Origin: TMED109 sp002684605
Lineage (GTDB): Bacteria; Pseudomonadota; Alphaproteobacteria; TMED109
Reading direction: 5' to 3'
DNA: 18,200 nucleotides
NCBI GenBank assembly: GCA_913046335.1
Contig: CAJWSU010000025.1
Location: 1-18,200, forward strand
The notes beneath the pieces were generated by a model. The model did no database searches. It had not been told where the DNA came from and saw only the letters and a program-made list of their open reading frames with translations. The position numbers were made by a program, and so were the translations under genes. Of this stretch, positions 8,227 through 15,542 are shown one piece after another. Position 1 is the stretch's first letter. Every line of letters starts with the position of its first letter.

Positions 8227-9361
8227 TATTAATGAAGTATTCTTTCAACCTCTGCAGACCGTTAAAATCTGATGAGTAAACAGATGTATATGCACCTGTA
8301 GAGTATATTCTTACTTTATCTCCAGATACAATATTTAAAGGAAGTTCATAATTATATTTCTCATATAAAATATCAGCTCCATCACATGATGGCCCGGCAA
8401 TTATAACTGGCCCCGTTTTAAATTGTTCTTTATTTACTGGTATAATTTTATACTTTATTGCCTCAGCCTCTGTTTCAGCTAAGCCTCCAAACCTACCTAT
8501 ATCTAAATAAATCCACCTTCTATTATCTTGATAATCTTTTTTTGAAACTAAAACTACTTCTGATTCTATAACACCAGATTCAGCTACTAAAAACCTACCC
8601 GGCTCTATCATAATTTTAGGTAAGTCATCATTAAAAATATTTTTAATTTTATTATTTAATTCTTTTGAAAAAAGTTCTAAATTAAAATAATAATCTTTAT
8701 AATCTACGGGAATACCTCCTCCTATATTAATAAATTCTAGTTTAATATTTTGAAGTTTTAAGAATGAATAGACTTCAAAACAAGATTCTAATGCTTCTTC
8801 CCATCTCTTTATATTAGTTTGTTGAGACCCTACATGAAAAGAAATTCCTGCTGGAATTAAGCCTTTATTTTTAGCCTCTAACATTAATTCTTTTGCCATA
8901 CCTATAGAGCATCCAAATTTTTTTGATAAAGGCCAATTAGCTCCTTTATTTTCTACTTGTAAACGACAAAAAACTTTAGAGTTTGTAGCGTGTGTCTCAA
9001 TTTTATTAAGCTCTTGTAATGAATCGAATGCAAATAATCTTACACCGTTATTATAAGCCCAGAAGATATCTTTATCCTTTTTTACTGTACTTCCATAAGA
9101 TAATTTAGCTGGATCAACAGACTGAGCAAGACATAACTCAATTTCTTTTTTACTAGAGACATCAAAGTTCGAGTTAGCACTATTTAAACAATTTATTATA
9201 TCAATAGCTGGATTAGCTTTAACAGCATAATATATAAGACTATTAGGAAAAAACTTTTTAAGTTTTATGTAAGAATTTCTAACTACCGATAAATCTATTA
9301 CTAAGCAAGGAGTTTCTAAGCTAGACTGATCTAGAAAATCATTTATATTGGAAATTGTCAT
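8219..9361 (-). CDS. Ornithine decarboxylase (PLP-dependent, alanine-racemase fold)
   Basis: Decarboxylates ornithine to putrescine, the first step of the polyamine route here; some alphaproteobacterial relatives also take lysine. The 380 residues cover the full family length. Visible motifs are the PLP lysine in YYAVKANP (K48), FHVGSQ (175-180), GGGIP (214-218) for the phosphate, EPGR (253-256), and the second-subunit active-site loop GPSCDGAD with C326 and D327. The ATG overlaps the speD stop as ATGA, so translation is probably coupled. The 3' end overlaps speE by 8 bases on the other strand. Carboxynorspermidine or diaminopimelate decarboxylases share the fold, but the GPSCDGAD loop and the speD/speE neighbours favour ornithine. 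Confidence 0.92.
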   Translation of the reverse strand: MTISNINDFLDQSSLETPCLVIDLSVVRNSYIKLKKFFPNSLIYYAVKANPAIDIINCLNSANSNFDVSSKKEIELCLAQSVDPAKLSYGSTVKKDKDIFWAYNNGVRLFAFDSLQELNKIETHATNSKVFCRLQVENKGANWPLSKKFGCSIGMAKELMLEAKNKGLIPAGISFHVGSQQTNIKRWEEALESCFEVYSFLKLQNIKLEFINIGGGIPVDYKDYYFNLELFSKELNNKIKNIFNDDLPKIMIEPGRFLVAESGVIESEVVLVSKKDYQDNRRWIYLDIGRFGGLAETEAEAIKYKIIPVNKEQFKTGPVIIAGPSCDGADILYEKYNYELPLNIVSGDKVRIYSTGAYTSVYSSDFNGLQRLKEYFININ

Positions 9362-9798
9362 ACTTCTTCGTTAACCAAGCCTCTTTTTACTTTTTTTACT
9401 CTAATTTTGTTAGGTTTAAATCTATTTTTTAGAAGCTCTAAAGATAAATCAGGATCAGTATCTCCGCACATAAAAATATCAAATGCTACAAAATTTCTTT
9501 CTGGCCAAGTATGTACACTAATATGAGATTCTGCTAATACAACTACGCCGGAGACTCCTTGTCCTTCTCCAAAATGATGCGTATGTGCATGAAGTATAGT
9601 TGCTCCAGCAACTTCTGCTGCACTAATTAATAATTCTTTAATTTTTTTATCATTTTCTAAAAATAGGCAACCCCACATATCAATTAAATAATGGTTTCCA
9701 GCATATAAACATCCATTTTCTTCCACAAAATGATCAGAAGCTATATTTAATTTATTACTGTTTTTAAAACCTAAGTCCATGAAAAAAATTTTCCCCAT
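9358..9798 (-). CDS. speD: S-adenosylmethionine decarboxylase proenzyme
   Basis: Makes decarboxylated S-adenosylmethionine, the aminopropyl donor for SpeE. It is a pyruvoyl enzyme made by self-cleavage of a proenzyme. The cleavage site is LAESHISVHTWPE with S91 as the pyruvoyl precursor; H96 and C111 (FMCGD) keep the catalytic spacing (+5 and +20) seen in the prokaryotic class 1B enzymes. At 146 residues it carries about 28 residues more at the N-terminus than the minimal forms. The start at 9798 is the first ATG; an in-frame ATG at 9780 is possible and neither has a strong Shine-Dalgarno. It lies between tRNA-Leu and odc, with an ATGA overlap to odc. Confidence 0.95.
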   Translation of the reverse strand: MGKIFFMDLGFKNSNKLNIASDHFVEENGCLYAGNHYLIDMWGCLFLENDKKIKELLISAAEVAGATILHAHTHHFGEGQGVSGVVVLAESHISVHTWPERNFVAFDIFMCGDTDPDLSLELLKNRFKPNKIRVKKVKRGLVNEEV

Positions 9799-9825
9799 TA
9801 TCTGATATTATCAAAAAGCTTATGG

Positions 9826-9853
9826 AAAATACACATAAAATTTACAATGTCAA
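9826..9853 (-). promoter_or_regulatory. Candidate promoter of speD-odc
   Basis: A perfect TTGACA at 9853-9848 (minus strand), a 16-base spacer and TATTTT at 9831-9826. It lies between the tRNA-Leu 3' end and speD, predicting a leader of only about 20 bases, too short for a SAM riboswitch or an upstream peptide. This is the best -35 box I found in the window's intergenic DNA. Confidence 0.45.
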
Positions 9854-9873
9854 AATATAAAATATTATTTTCA

Positions 9874-9960
9874 TGGTACCACTGGTCGGACTCGAACCGA
9901 CACTGAGTTGCCTCAAATGGATTTTGAATCCATCGCGTCTACCAGTTTCGCCACAGTGGC
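9874..9960 (-). tRNA. tRNA-Leu (anticodon CAA)
   Basis: An 87-base tRNA with encoded CCA (9876-9874). Acceptor arms are GCCACTG and CAGTGGT, followed by discriminator A. The D arm closes with GCG/CGC, the anticodon stem is ATGGA/TCCAT with loop TTCAAAA (anticodon CAA, reading UUG), and the T arm is GTCGG-TTCGAGT-CCGAC. The long variable arm TGAG-GCAA-CTCA is a class II feature expected for leucine. The first acceptor pair is G1-U72 rather than a Watson-Crick pair. It lies upstream of speD in the same direction and has no integrase or repeat beside it. Confidence 0.97.
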
Positions 9961-10012
9961 CTGAATACTAAGGTTATCATTAATATATTATGAAAAATTC
10001 AGCAATAAAAAT

Positions 10013-10942
10013 CTATTCGGATTCATACTTATTTATTAATAATGGCAAATCCCTAATCCATGTTTCTTTAGCTAATTTATATTTTCTTAACGAAGCTGGT
10101 ATACCTTCGTTAAATATTTCAGCTGGACTTGTTCCATTTAGGACGGCCTGCTTAGCAGTTTTATCTATATAATTGATCCAATACTTTGTTAATAAAAGTT
10201 GCTCTTGGATTTTAATCAATTCTCCATGTCCAGGAATTATATAATCCCATTTACGATTTTTTATATCAGAAATATATTTATTCCAGTTAGTAATATTAGC
10301 ATGTGGAATGGTTGGCGCTCTTTCAGTAAAAACTAAGTCTCCCACAAATATAATTTTACTAAGCAGGTCTTCTATAACTAAATCTCCCTCTGAATGGCCC
10401 TGACTATATAACTCTATACTTACCTTACGACCTCCTAAATCAAGATTTAATGGAAACTCCTCATTATTGCCAAACTTAACTATTTTAGTCTTGATAAACC
10501 AATTATCACCAATTGATTTTTTTACCTGTCTTAATAGTCTGTTACCATATTTGAAATACATGTTAATTTCAGCTTGAGACATAATAACATTAGCCCCTAT
10601 TTCTATAAATTTTGAAATACCAAATGAATGGTCTGGATGGTGATGAGTTACAATTAGGTGCTTTATTGGAAGTGAAGAATACGATTTAATAATTTCTATA
10701 ACTCTTGAAGCATACAAATAACTTGGGCCAGCATCTATTACTAATATACTTTTTTTCCCTATTATGAATCCCGTATTACTTATAGCACCTCCATTTACAT
10801 TATTTAAATTATTTACATCTCCAAAAAATACATAAACATTTTTTGATACTTCAATTGGAGTTATATTATAAATACTTTCAGAGAAAGCTTGAAAAGAATT
10901 AAAAAGAACTAGTAAAAATACAATATTTTTAAAATATTGCAT
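10013..10942 (-). CDS. Exported SoxH-like MBL-fold hydrolase of the quinoprotein relay type
   Basis: Metallo-beta-lactamase-fold protein of 309 residues with an N-terminal signal peptide (hydrophobic residues about 6-19, likely cleavage after QAFS or nearby), so periplasmic. The zinc site is complete: THHHPDH (H100, H102, D104, H105), GHSEGD (H183), VGDLVF (D202) and PGHGE (H239). It matches the SoxH-related proteins called quinoprotein relay system zinc metallohydrolases, which occur next to SoxYZ-like carriers and PQQ dehydrogenases; their reaction is not established. Its ATG shares one base with the stop of the SoxYZ-like gene (TAATG), indicating tight translational coupling. No PQQ enzyme or cytochrome c is adjacent. 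A general periplasmic beta-lactamase-like hydrolase is the alternative. Confidence 0.8.
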   Translation of the reverse strand: MQYFKNIVFLLVLFNSFQAFSESIYNITPIEVSKNVYVFFGDVNNLNNVNGGAISNTGFIIGKKSILVIDAGPSYLYASRVIEIIKSYSSLPIKHLIVTHHHPDHSFGISKFIEIGANVIMSQAEINMYFKYGNRLLRQVKKSIGDNWFIKTKIVKFGNNEEFPLNLDLGGRKVSIELYSQGHSEGDLVIEDLLSKIIFVGDLVFTERAPTIPHANITNWNKYISDIKNRKWDYIIPGHGELIKIQEQLLLTKYWINYIDKTAKQAVLNGTSPAEIFNEGIPASLRKYKLAKETWIRDLPLLINKYESE

Positions 10943-11835
10943 TACATAGTATTATCATTTTTATATGAAAAAAATTCTAGGCCGCGAGAATCCATAACAT
11001 GAACTCGGACACTCTGACCTTTCTCAGGCAGATCTAATAATATAACTGGATCAGTAGATAAAGCTGCATATGTAGTAATATCTGCTATTGGTCCATCTTT
11101 GTCATCAACATGTATTTTTTTAATAAAATACTCAGGTATAACTTCACCATCTAAATCTACTACAAAACCTGTTTCCATAGGATGTGTAATTTTAAGTTTA
11201 ATTCTTTGAGCTCCAGCTTCTCTTTTATATTCTTTCACAGCTATTTTACCAACTGTTCCTGTTTCACATACCTCTATAGCTGGGTCACAAGCAGGAGTAG
11301 AACAACCTCCTGCGCTAGCAACAAATACCATTTTAGAACCTATATACCAATTTCCTTTGTGATCTAATATTGCTGCTCTTATTGGTGAGTCATCCTCTAA
11401 TCTAACGTTCATTCCTAATGCTTCTATATCTCTGTAAGGTGTTAATGAAATTACTTGCTGGATTGGATTATTTTCTATCAATAAAATAAATTTTTTAAAA
11501 TTTTGTATCTTTTTAGGCAGAGTAACTATTAAAGGAACTTTATGAGCTTCTTCAATATAGTCCTGCATTATAAGCTTAATATCATCAACAAAGAAAACAT
11601 TTGCATTTTCACCTAACAGTTCGTTTTGCAAATCTTCCCACACTGCTGAATTTTTAGGATCAAGAGATTCTTTTGATTGAACAATACTATCAGAACTAGG
11701 TTTATTTCTTCTTTCAGTAGGGCTAGAAGACAGCTCTTCTGATAAATCTGCACCTGCTTTAAAATCAGAAAACGGACCAGAATAGGCAAATTTAGAATAT
11801 AGAAAAAAGATTACTAAAAAAATTACTTTAAACAA
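10942..11835 (-). CDS. SoxYZ-like fused carrier protein, exported
   Basis: A 297-residue periplasmic protein. A signal peptide (hydrophobic about 4-15, likely cleavage near FAYS-G) is followed by a Ser-rich linker, a SoxY-like domain (about 80-175) and a SoxZ-like domain (about 195-295). The SoxY part ends in SAGGCS, resembling the GGC swinging-arm end of SoxY, where the cysteine carries the substrate; the SoxZ part has the hallmark HPMETG (218-223). Two more cysteines follow the first (C178, C183, C190). It fits the quinoprotein dehydrogenase-associated SoxYZ-like carriers. No ATG fits: a TTG at 11835 is chosen for its GGGGA five bases upstream, with a TTG at 11847 the alternative. It heads a two-gene unit with the SoxH-like hydrolase and diverges from the YqaA-like gene. 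Confidence 0.8.
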   Translation of the reverse strand: MFKVIFLVIFFLYSKFAYSGPFSDFKAGADLSEELSSSPTERRNKPSSDSIVQSKESLDPKNSAVWEDLQNELLGENANVFFVDDIKLIMQDYIEEAHKVPLIVTLPKKIQNFKKFILLIENNPIQQVISLTPYRDIEALGMNVRLEDDSPIRAAILDHKGNWYIGSKMVFVASAGGCSTPACDPAIEVCETGTVGKIAVKEYKREAGAQRIKLKITHPMETGFVVDLDGEVIPEYFIKKIHVDDKDGPIADITTYAALSTDPVILLDLPEKGQSVRVHVMDSRGLEFFSYKNDNTM

Positions 11836-11934
11836 ATTATTCCCCAAAAACCATATTTTTTATGTTATAGCTCATTATATATATATTTTTTAATTTTGGA
11901 TACTATATATTTATAAAACTAGCCAGCTTAAATA
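11836..11934. promoter_or_regulatory. Divergent promoter region between SoxYZ-like and YqaA-like genes
   Basis: A very AT-rich gap with a TA-repeat core near 11874-11884. A TATAAC on the minus strand (11869-11864) and a TATAAA on the plus strand (11912-11917) could be -10 boxes for the two genes, but neither has a good -35. The position makes promoter content likely; the exact sites are not certain. Confidence 0.35.
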
Positions 11935-12534
11935 ATGAATGGCATAAAATTTAATATGATATTAAAGAAACTATATAATAAAATTTTATTAATATCTGCT
12001 AAACCTAAAGCAGAAGTATTTTTAGGCACTATAGCCTTTACAGAAAGTTCTTTTTTTCCTATTCCTCCAGATTTGCTTCTATTACCTATGGCCTTAGCAA
12101 GGCCGTTAAAGTGGTTGAGACTAGCTATAATTACTACTATTTTTTCAGTGCTTGGAGGAATATTTGGTTATTTTATAGGTGTGTTTTTGTGGGATACAAT
12201 AGGTCAATCGATTATTGAATTTTATCATTTAGAAAATCAATTTGATTTGTTTAAAAAAAATTATAATGAGAAGGGTGCGCTAATAGTTTTTATAGCAGGT
12301 TTTACCCCTATACCTTACAAACTAATTACAATATCATCTGGAGGAATGCATTTAGACTTAATTACATTTATAATAGCTTCCTTTATATCAAGGGGAGCAC
12401 GTTTTTTTATATTGACTGGCATAATTAGATTATTTGGAGATGCCGCTAAAAAGCTTATTGATAAATATTTTAACATTCTTACATTAATTTTAGGGTTGAT
12501 TATTATCATTATATTTAGTTGGTTATATTTTTAA
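11935..12534 (+). CDS. YqaA/DedA-family (SNARE-associated-like) inner-membrane protein
   Basis: Integral membrane protein of 199 residues with several hydrophobic segments and the family's two signature stretches: a FPIPPD loop (about 41-46) and a GFTPIPYK re-entrant-type loop (about 121-128) followed by SSGG. This is the VTT/DedA superfamily; some members move phospholipids or undecaprenyl phosphate across membranes, and others affect proton balance. The specific role of YqaA-type members is not known. It starts at the ATG at 11935, with another in-frame ATG at 11956, and ends 2 bases before dsbB, so it probably forms an operon with dsbB and coq7. The second proline-rich loop is intact. Confidence 0.85.
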   Translation: MNGIKFNMILKKLYNKILLISAKPKAEVFLGTIAFTESSFFPIPPDLLLLPMALARPLKWLRLAIITTIFSVLGGIFGYFIGVFLWDTIGQSIIEFYHLENQFDLFKKNYNEKGALIVFIAGFTPIPYKLITISSGGMHLDLITFIIASFISRGARFFILTGIIRLFGDAAKKLIDKYFNILTLILGLIIIIIFSWLYF

Positions 12535-12536
12535 AG

Positions 12537-13028
12537 ATGAACTTACAAATTAAAAATTGTTTTACTCAACCGATTTCTATTGCTTTAATATTTTCTATAT
12601 TAGCGCTTATAATTGCTTTTTTCTTACAATTTGTATTTGGCCTTCAGCCTTGCTATTTATGCATGCTACAAAGATATGGCTTTGCAGTAATGCTTTTTAT
12701 AAGCCTATTTGGACTTATATTTTATAATAAAAATATTATATCTATTTTATTATGCTTCTGCTCATTATATATTATAGGAATCAGCTTTTGGCATATCGGA
12801 GTAGAGTTACAATGGTGGGCAGCTTCTTTAGAATGCTCTGGTATGACTGAAAATATAGGAACTTTACAAGAAGAATTAAAAAAAGCACTAAACAGTCCAG
12901 CAATTGCTACCTGCGACCAAGTCTCTCCAAAAATTATGGGTATAACACTTGTTCAATGGAGTTTCATCTATGGCCTCGCTTTATTTATTATCTTAACTAT
13001 ATTAACTATTAGAAATATAAGAGATTAA
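12537..13028 (+). CDS. dsbB: Disulfide bond formation protein B
   Basis: Four-helix inner-membrane protein that reoxidises DsbA and passes electrons to ubiquinone. The 163 residues contain both redox cysteine pairs: CYLC (C39, C42), followed by the conserved QR of the first periplasmic loop, and the second-loop pair C100 and C126. An earlier in-frame start at 12519 would lie inside the YqaA-like gene; the ATG at 12537, 2 bases after that gene's stop, is preferred and gives a typical DsbB N-terminus. DsbA is not in this window. Next to coq7, which helps make the quinone that DsbB uses, the gene has a sensible neighbour. Confidence 0.93.
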   Translation: MNLQIKNCFTQPISIALIFSILALIIAFFLQFVFGLQPCYLCMLQRYGFAVMLFISLFGLIFYNKNIISILLCFCSLYIIGISFWHIGVELQWWAASLECSGMTENIGTLQEELKKALNSPAIATCDQVSPKIMGITLVQWSFIYGLALFIILTILTIRNIRD

Positions 13029-13035
13029 AAAGAAT

Positions 13036-13572
13036 ATGCCAAAAAACTTAATAACTAAAAAATTAAAAAATACTATTACTGATGATATGATTCGTGTGAA
13101 TCAAGCCGGTGAATTTGGTGCAAAACGTATATATGAGGGTCAATTAGCTGTTTTAAAAAATGATAAAACTATAATAGAAATGGCAGAACAAGAAGCAGAG
13201 CATTTAAAAGCATTTAATAAAATTTTATTAGAAAGAGGAATAAGGCCTACAGCCTTATCTCCATTGTGGAATCTAGGTGGTTATTTATTAGGAATGACTA
13301 CTGCTTTAATTGATAGAAAAGCAGCAATGGCTTGTACAGTTGCAGTAGAAGAAGTGATTGATGATCATTATAAATCTCAGCAAGCAGAACTCCAAAATAA
13401 TGATACAGAAAAGAACCTTTTTAAATTAATTAAAAAATTCAGAGATGAAGAGATTGAGCACAGGAATACAGCACTAGAACATAATGCAGAAGATATTAGG
13501 GGGTATAAAGTTATGACTCAGGGTATTAAAGGTATAACAAAGCTCGCTATATTTCTTTCAAAAAAAATATAG
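13036..13572 (+). CDS. coq7: Demethoxyubiquinone hydroxylase (Coq7)
   Basis: Di-iron monooxygenase that hydroxylates 2-polyprenyl-3-methyl-6-methoxy-1,4-benzoquinone, a late step of ubiquinone synthesis, at the inner membrane face. The 178-residue protein has two half-sites of the ferritin-like carboxylate-bridged iron centre: AGEFGA (E26), EAEH (53-56), VEEVIDDHY (104-112) and EIEH (139-142). A central hydrophobic stretch (about 79-103) would lie on the membrane. The start ATG at 13036 is 7 bases after the dsbB stop. Its stop is one base from the 3' end of the convergent sufA, so no terminator fits between them. Confidence 0.95.
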   Translation: MPKNLITKKLKNTITDDMIRVNQAGEFGAKRIYEGQLAVLKNDKTIIEMAEQEAEHLKAFNKILLERGIRPTALSPLWNLGGYLLGMTTALIDRKAAMACTVAVEEVIDDHYKSQQAELQNNDTEKNLFKLIKKFRDEEIEHRNTALEHNAEDIRGYKVMTQGIKGITKLAIFLSKKI

Positions 13573-13573
13573 T

Positions 13574-13927
13574 CTAAACTGTAAATGACTCTCCACAGCC
13601 ACATCTGGCTGACTCATTAGGGTTATTAAAAGAAAAACTGGATTCAAGTTTGTCTTGCTTCCAATCTACCTCAGAGCCAATTAAAAATAGAGTAGCCGAA
13701 GCATCTATATAAATATTTATATTATCCTTAACAACTTTTTCATCAGTTAACTTCTCTTCTGAAGCATAATTCACATCATATGTCATACCAGAGCAGCCAC
13801 CAGTCTTTATACCAAACCTAATACCTAAGGTATTTTTTGGAGCTTTTTCTAAAATATACTTCATTCGCGCTAACGCTCTATCTGTTATAGTTATTATTTC
13901 TGGACGTGGCTTGGATAATTTGTTCAT
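13574..13927 (-). CDS. sufA: A-type Fe-S carrier of the SUF system (SufA/IscA family)
   Basis: HesB/IscA-family protein of 117 residues that carries Fe-S clusters from the scaffold to target enzymes. The three ligand cysteines are in place: TGGCSG (C45) and RCGCGE (C109, C111), with FGIKTGG and MTYDVNY as family blocks. It is the last gene of the suf run, 11 bases after sufT. SufA, IscA and ErpA cannot be fully told apart by sequence alone; sufA is chosen from the operon. It ends one base from coq7 on the opposite strand. Confidence 0.9.
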   Translation of the reverse strand: MNKLSKPRPEIITITDRALARMKYILEKAPKNTLGIRFGIKTGGCSGMTYDVNYASEEKLTDEKVVKDNINIYIDASATLFLIGSEVDWKQDKLESSFSFNNPNESARCGCGESFTV

Positions 13928-13938
13928 TTTTTATTCCT

Positions 13939-14268
13939 TTAAAAAAAACCTAATTCTAATCTAGCTGCTTCGCTCATATTATCTTGAGTCCAAGTTGGCT
14001 CCCAAACAATCTCCACTCTGACATCTCCCACATCTTTACATTTTGATACTGCCTCTGCAACTCTATCTGGAATAGTTTCAGCTTCTGGACAATTTGGAGT
14101 AGTCAAAGTCATTGTAATCAACACATTAAACTTCTCATCAATATCTATATTATAAACTAACCCTAATTCCCATATACTAACTGGTATTTCAGGATCATAT
14201 ACTGTGCCTAAAGCCTCAATTATTAAATCTTTAAGACTATTATTTGATTCTTTAACTTTTGTATCCAA
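13939..14268 (-). CDS. sufT: SUF-associated DUF59 protein SufT
   Basis: MIP18/PaaD-like protein of 109 residues, involved in Fe-S cluster maturation. Conserved parts are YDPEIPVSIWELGLVY (24-39), with the DPE motif at 25-27, and the TTPNCP loop with C60. The start is a TTG at 14268, supported by AAAGGGA 6 bases upstream; the ATG at 14275 is in another frame and reaches a stop after 7 codons. It lies between sufS (41-base gap) and sufA (11-base gap), its usual alphaproteobacterial place. The molecular role of SufT in this operon type is incompletely known; it probably helps transfer clusters. Confidence 0.9.
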   Translation of the reverse strand: MDTKVKESNNSLKDLIIEALGTVYDPEIPVSIWELGLVYNIDIDEKFNVLITMTLTTPNCPEAETIPDRVAEAVSKCKDVGDVRVEIVWEPTWTQDNMSEAARLELGFF

Positions 14269-14274
14269 TGGTCA

Positions 14275-14281
14275 TCCCTTT
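14275..14281 (-). promoter_or_regulatory. Shine-Dalgarno fixing the TTG start of sufT
   Basis: AAAGGGA on the minus strand, 6 bases before the TTG at 14268-14266. The overlapping ATG immediately 3' of this site is in another frame and cannot make SufT. Confidence 0.6.
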
Positions 14282-14309
14282 GCTTTAATAGAACTATATA
14301 CTAATTATG

Positions 14310-15542
14310 TTATACCTTTTCAAAAACTTTACCTACTTTATAAATGCCTTCAGCTAAAGCCTCAAAATCACTCCTATCATTATAACAACCAATTGATGCC
14401 CTTACAGTAGAGGGTACACTATAACGCTCCATTGTAGGTTGAGCACAATGATGACCTGTTCTAACTGCAATATTATAAGAGTTTAAAAGTGTTCCCATAT
14501 CATGAGGATGAATATCCTTATATAGAAACGAGATAACGCCAGCCCTGTTATCTGGCTTACCAATTATTCTAATTCCTTTTATACTTTCTAAAATATCTAA
14601 ACCTTCATTAACTACTTTTTGAGAATGCTCATAAATATTTTTCATACCTATCTTCTTCATCCATTTCAATGCCTCGCCTAGACCAATTGCTCCTACAATG
14701 TTAGGAGTTCCTGCTTCAAATTTGCTAGGAATATCGGCGTAGGTTGTCTCTTCAAAAGTTACTTTATCAATCATATCTCCTCCGCCTTGATAGGGTGGAG
14801 CCTCAGATAAAATTTCTTTCCTACCATACAAGACTCCAATTCCTGTTGGCCCATAAGTTTTGTGGCCAGAAAAAACATAAAAATCACAACCTAAATCTTG
14901 TACATCTATTTCAAATTGTGGTACAGCCTGACAACCATCTATAAGTGTATAAATACCTCGTAATTTAGCTTCCTTACATATTTGCTTAACAGGCAAAATA
15001 GTTCCTAAAGCATTAGAAACATGGGTAATACATATAAATTTTGTTTTAGAACTAACTTCTTTTAAAACAGAATCCACACTGACATTTCCATTTTCATCTG
15101 ATTCAGCAACTTTTATTTTTGCGCCATATTTTTTAGCAGCTATTTGCCATGGCACTATGTTTGAATGGTGTTCTAATCTAGAAAGAATTATTTCATCATC
15201 CTTTACAAGCTTTAAGTCAGAGACAGATGAAGCAACTAAATTAATCGCCTCAGTTGCGCCTCTTAAAAAAATAATTTCTTTAGAAGACTCTGCATTAATA
15301 AATTCTTTAACAATTTCTCTAGCATCTTCATGCTTGTCCGTAGCAATTTGACTTAGCGTATAAAGCCCTCTGTGAATATTTGCATAATGATTAGAATAAG
15401 TATCATCTATAGAGTTTATGACAAAACTTGGCTTCTGTGCGCTTGCAGCACTATCTAAATAAACCAATTTTTTATCATTTAAAATAGGAAATTCACTTTT
15501 TATATCATTTAAATTATATATTTGAGGTTTAATCATTTTCAT
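14310..15542 (-). CDS. sufS: Cysteine desulfurase SufS
   Basis: PLP-dependent enzyme that takes sulfur from cysteine as an enzyme-bound persulfide for Fe-S cluster building on SufBCD. The 410 residues show the PLP lysine in FSGHKTYGPTG (K228), LEHHSNIVPW (123-132), and the persulfide cysteine in RTGHHCAQP (C366), all typical of the group II (SufS/CsdA) desulfurases. The start ATG at 15542 overlaps the 3' end of sufD by 14 bases; a second ATG at 15536 is also possible. No SufE or SufU partner lies in the window; one could be elsewhere. Confidence 0.96.
   Translation of the reverse strand: MKMIKPQIYNLNDIKSEFPILNDKKLVYLDSAASAQKPSFVINSIDDTYSNHYANIHRGLYTLSQIATDKHEDAREIVKEFINAESSKEIIFLRGATEAINLVASSVSDLKLVKDDEIILSRLEHHSNIVPWQIAAKKYGAKIKVAESDENGNVSVDSVLKEVSSKTKFICITHVSNALGTILPVKQICKEAKLRGIYTLIDGCQAVPQFEIDVQDLGCDFYVFSGHKTYGPTGIGVLYGRKEILSEAPPYQGGGDMIDKVTFEETTYADIPSKFEAGTPNIVGAIGLGEALKWMKKIGMKNIYEHSQKVVNEGLDILESIKGIRIIGKPDNRAGVISFLYKDIHPHDMGTLLNSYNIAVRTGHHCAQPTMERYSVPSTVRASIGCYNDRSDFEALAEGIYKVGKVFEKV

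Noticed and set aside
9874..9960. tRNA-Leu as an integration site for a genomic island
   Set aside because: No integrase, no direct repeat of the tRNA 3' end and no accessory genes nearby; the flanks are housekeeping.
9961..10002. Inverted repeat CTGAAT...ATTCAG around an AT-rich near-palindrome, between the SoxH-like gene and tRNA-Leu
   Set aside because: Arms are only 6 bases with a loop of about 30, the inner near-palindrome is not coaxial, and there is no GC-rich stem or U-tract. It is weak as a terminator or operator and expected by chance in such AT-rich DNA.
9990..10172. Plus-strand 60-codon open frame over the 3' end of the SoxH-like gene
   Set aside because: It overlaps a well-supported gene on the other strand and shows no family features.
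14204..15351. Plus-strand open frames across the sufT/sufS region
   Set aside because: Antisense to strongly conserved SufT and SufS sequence with no independent support.
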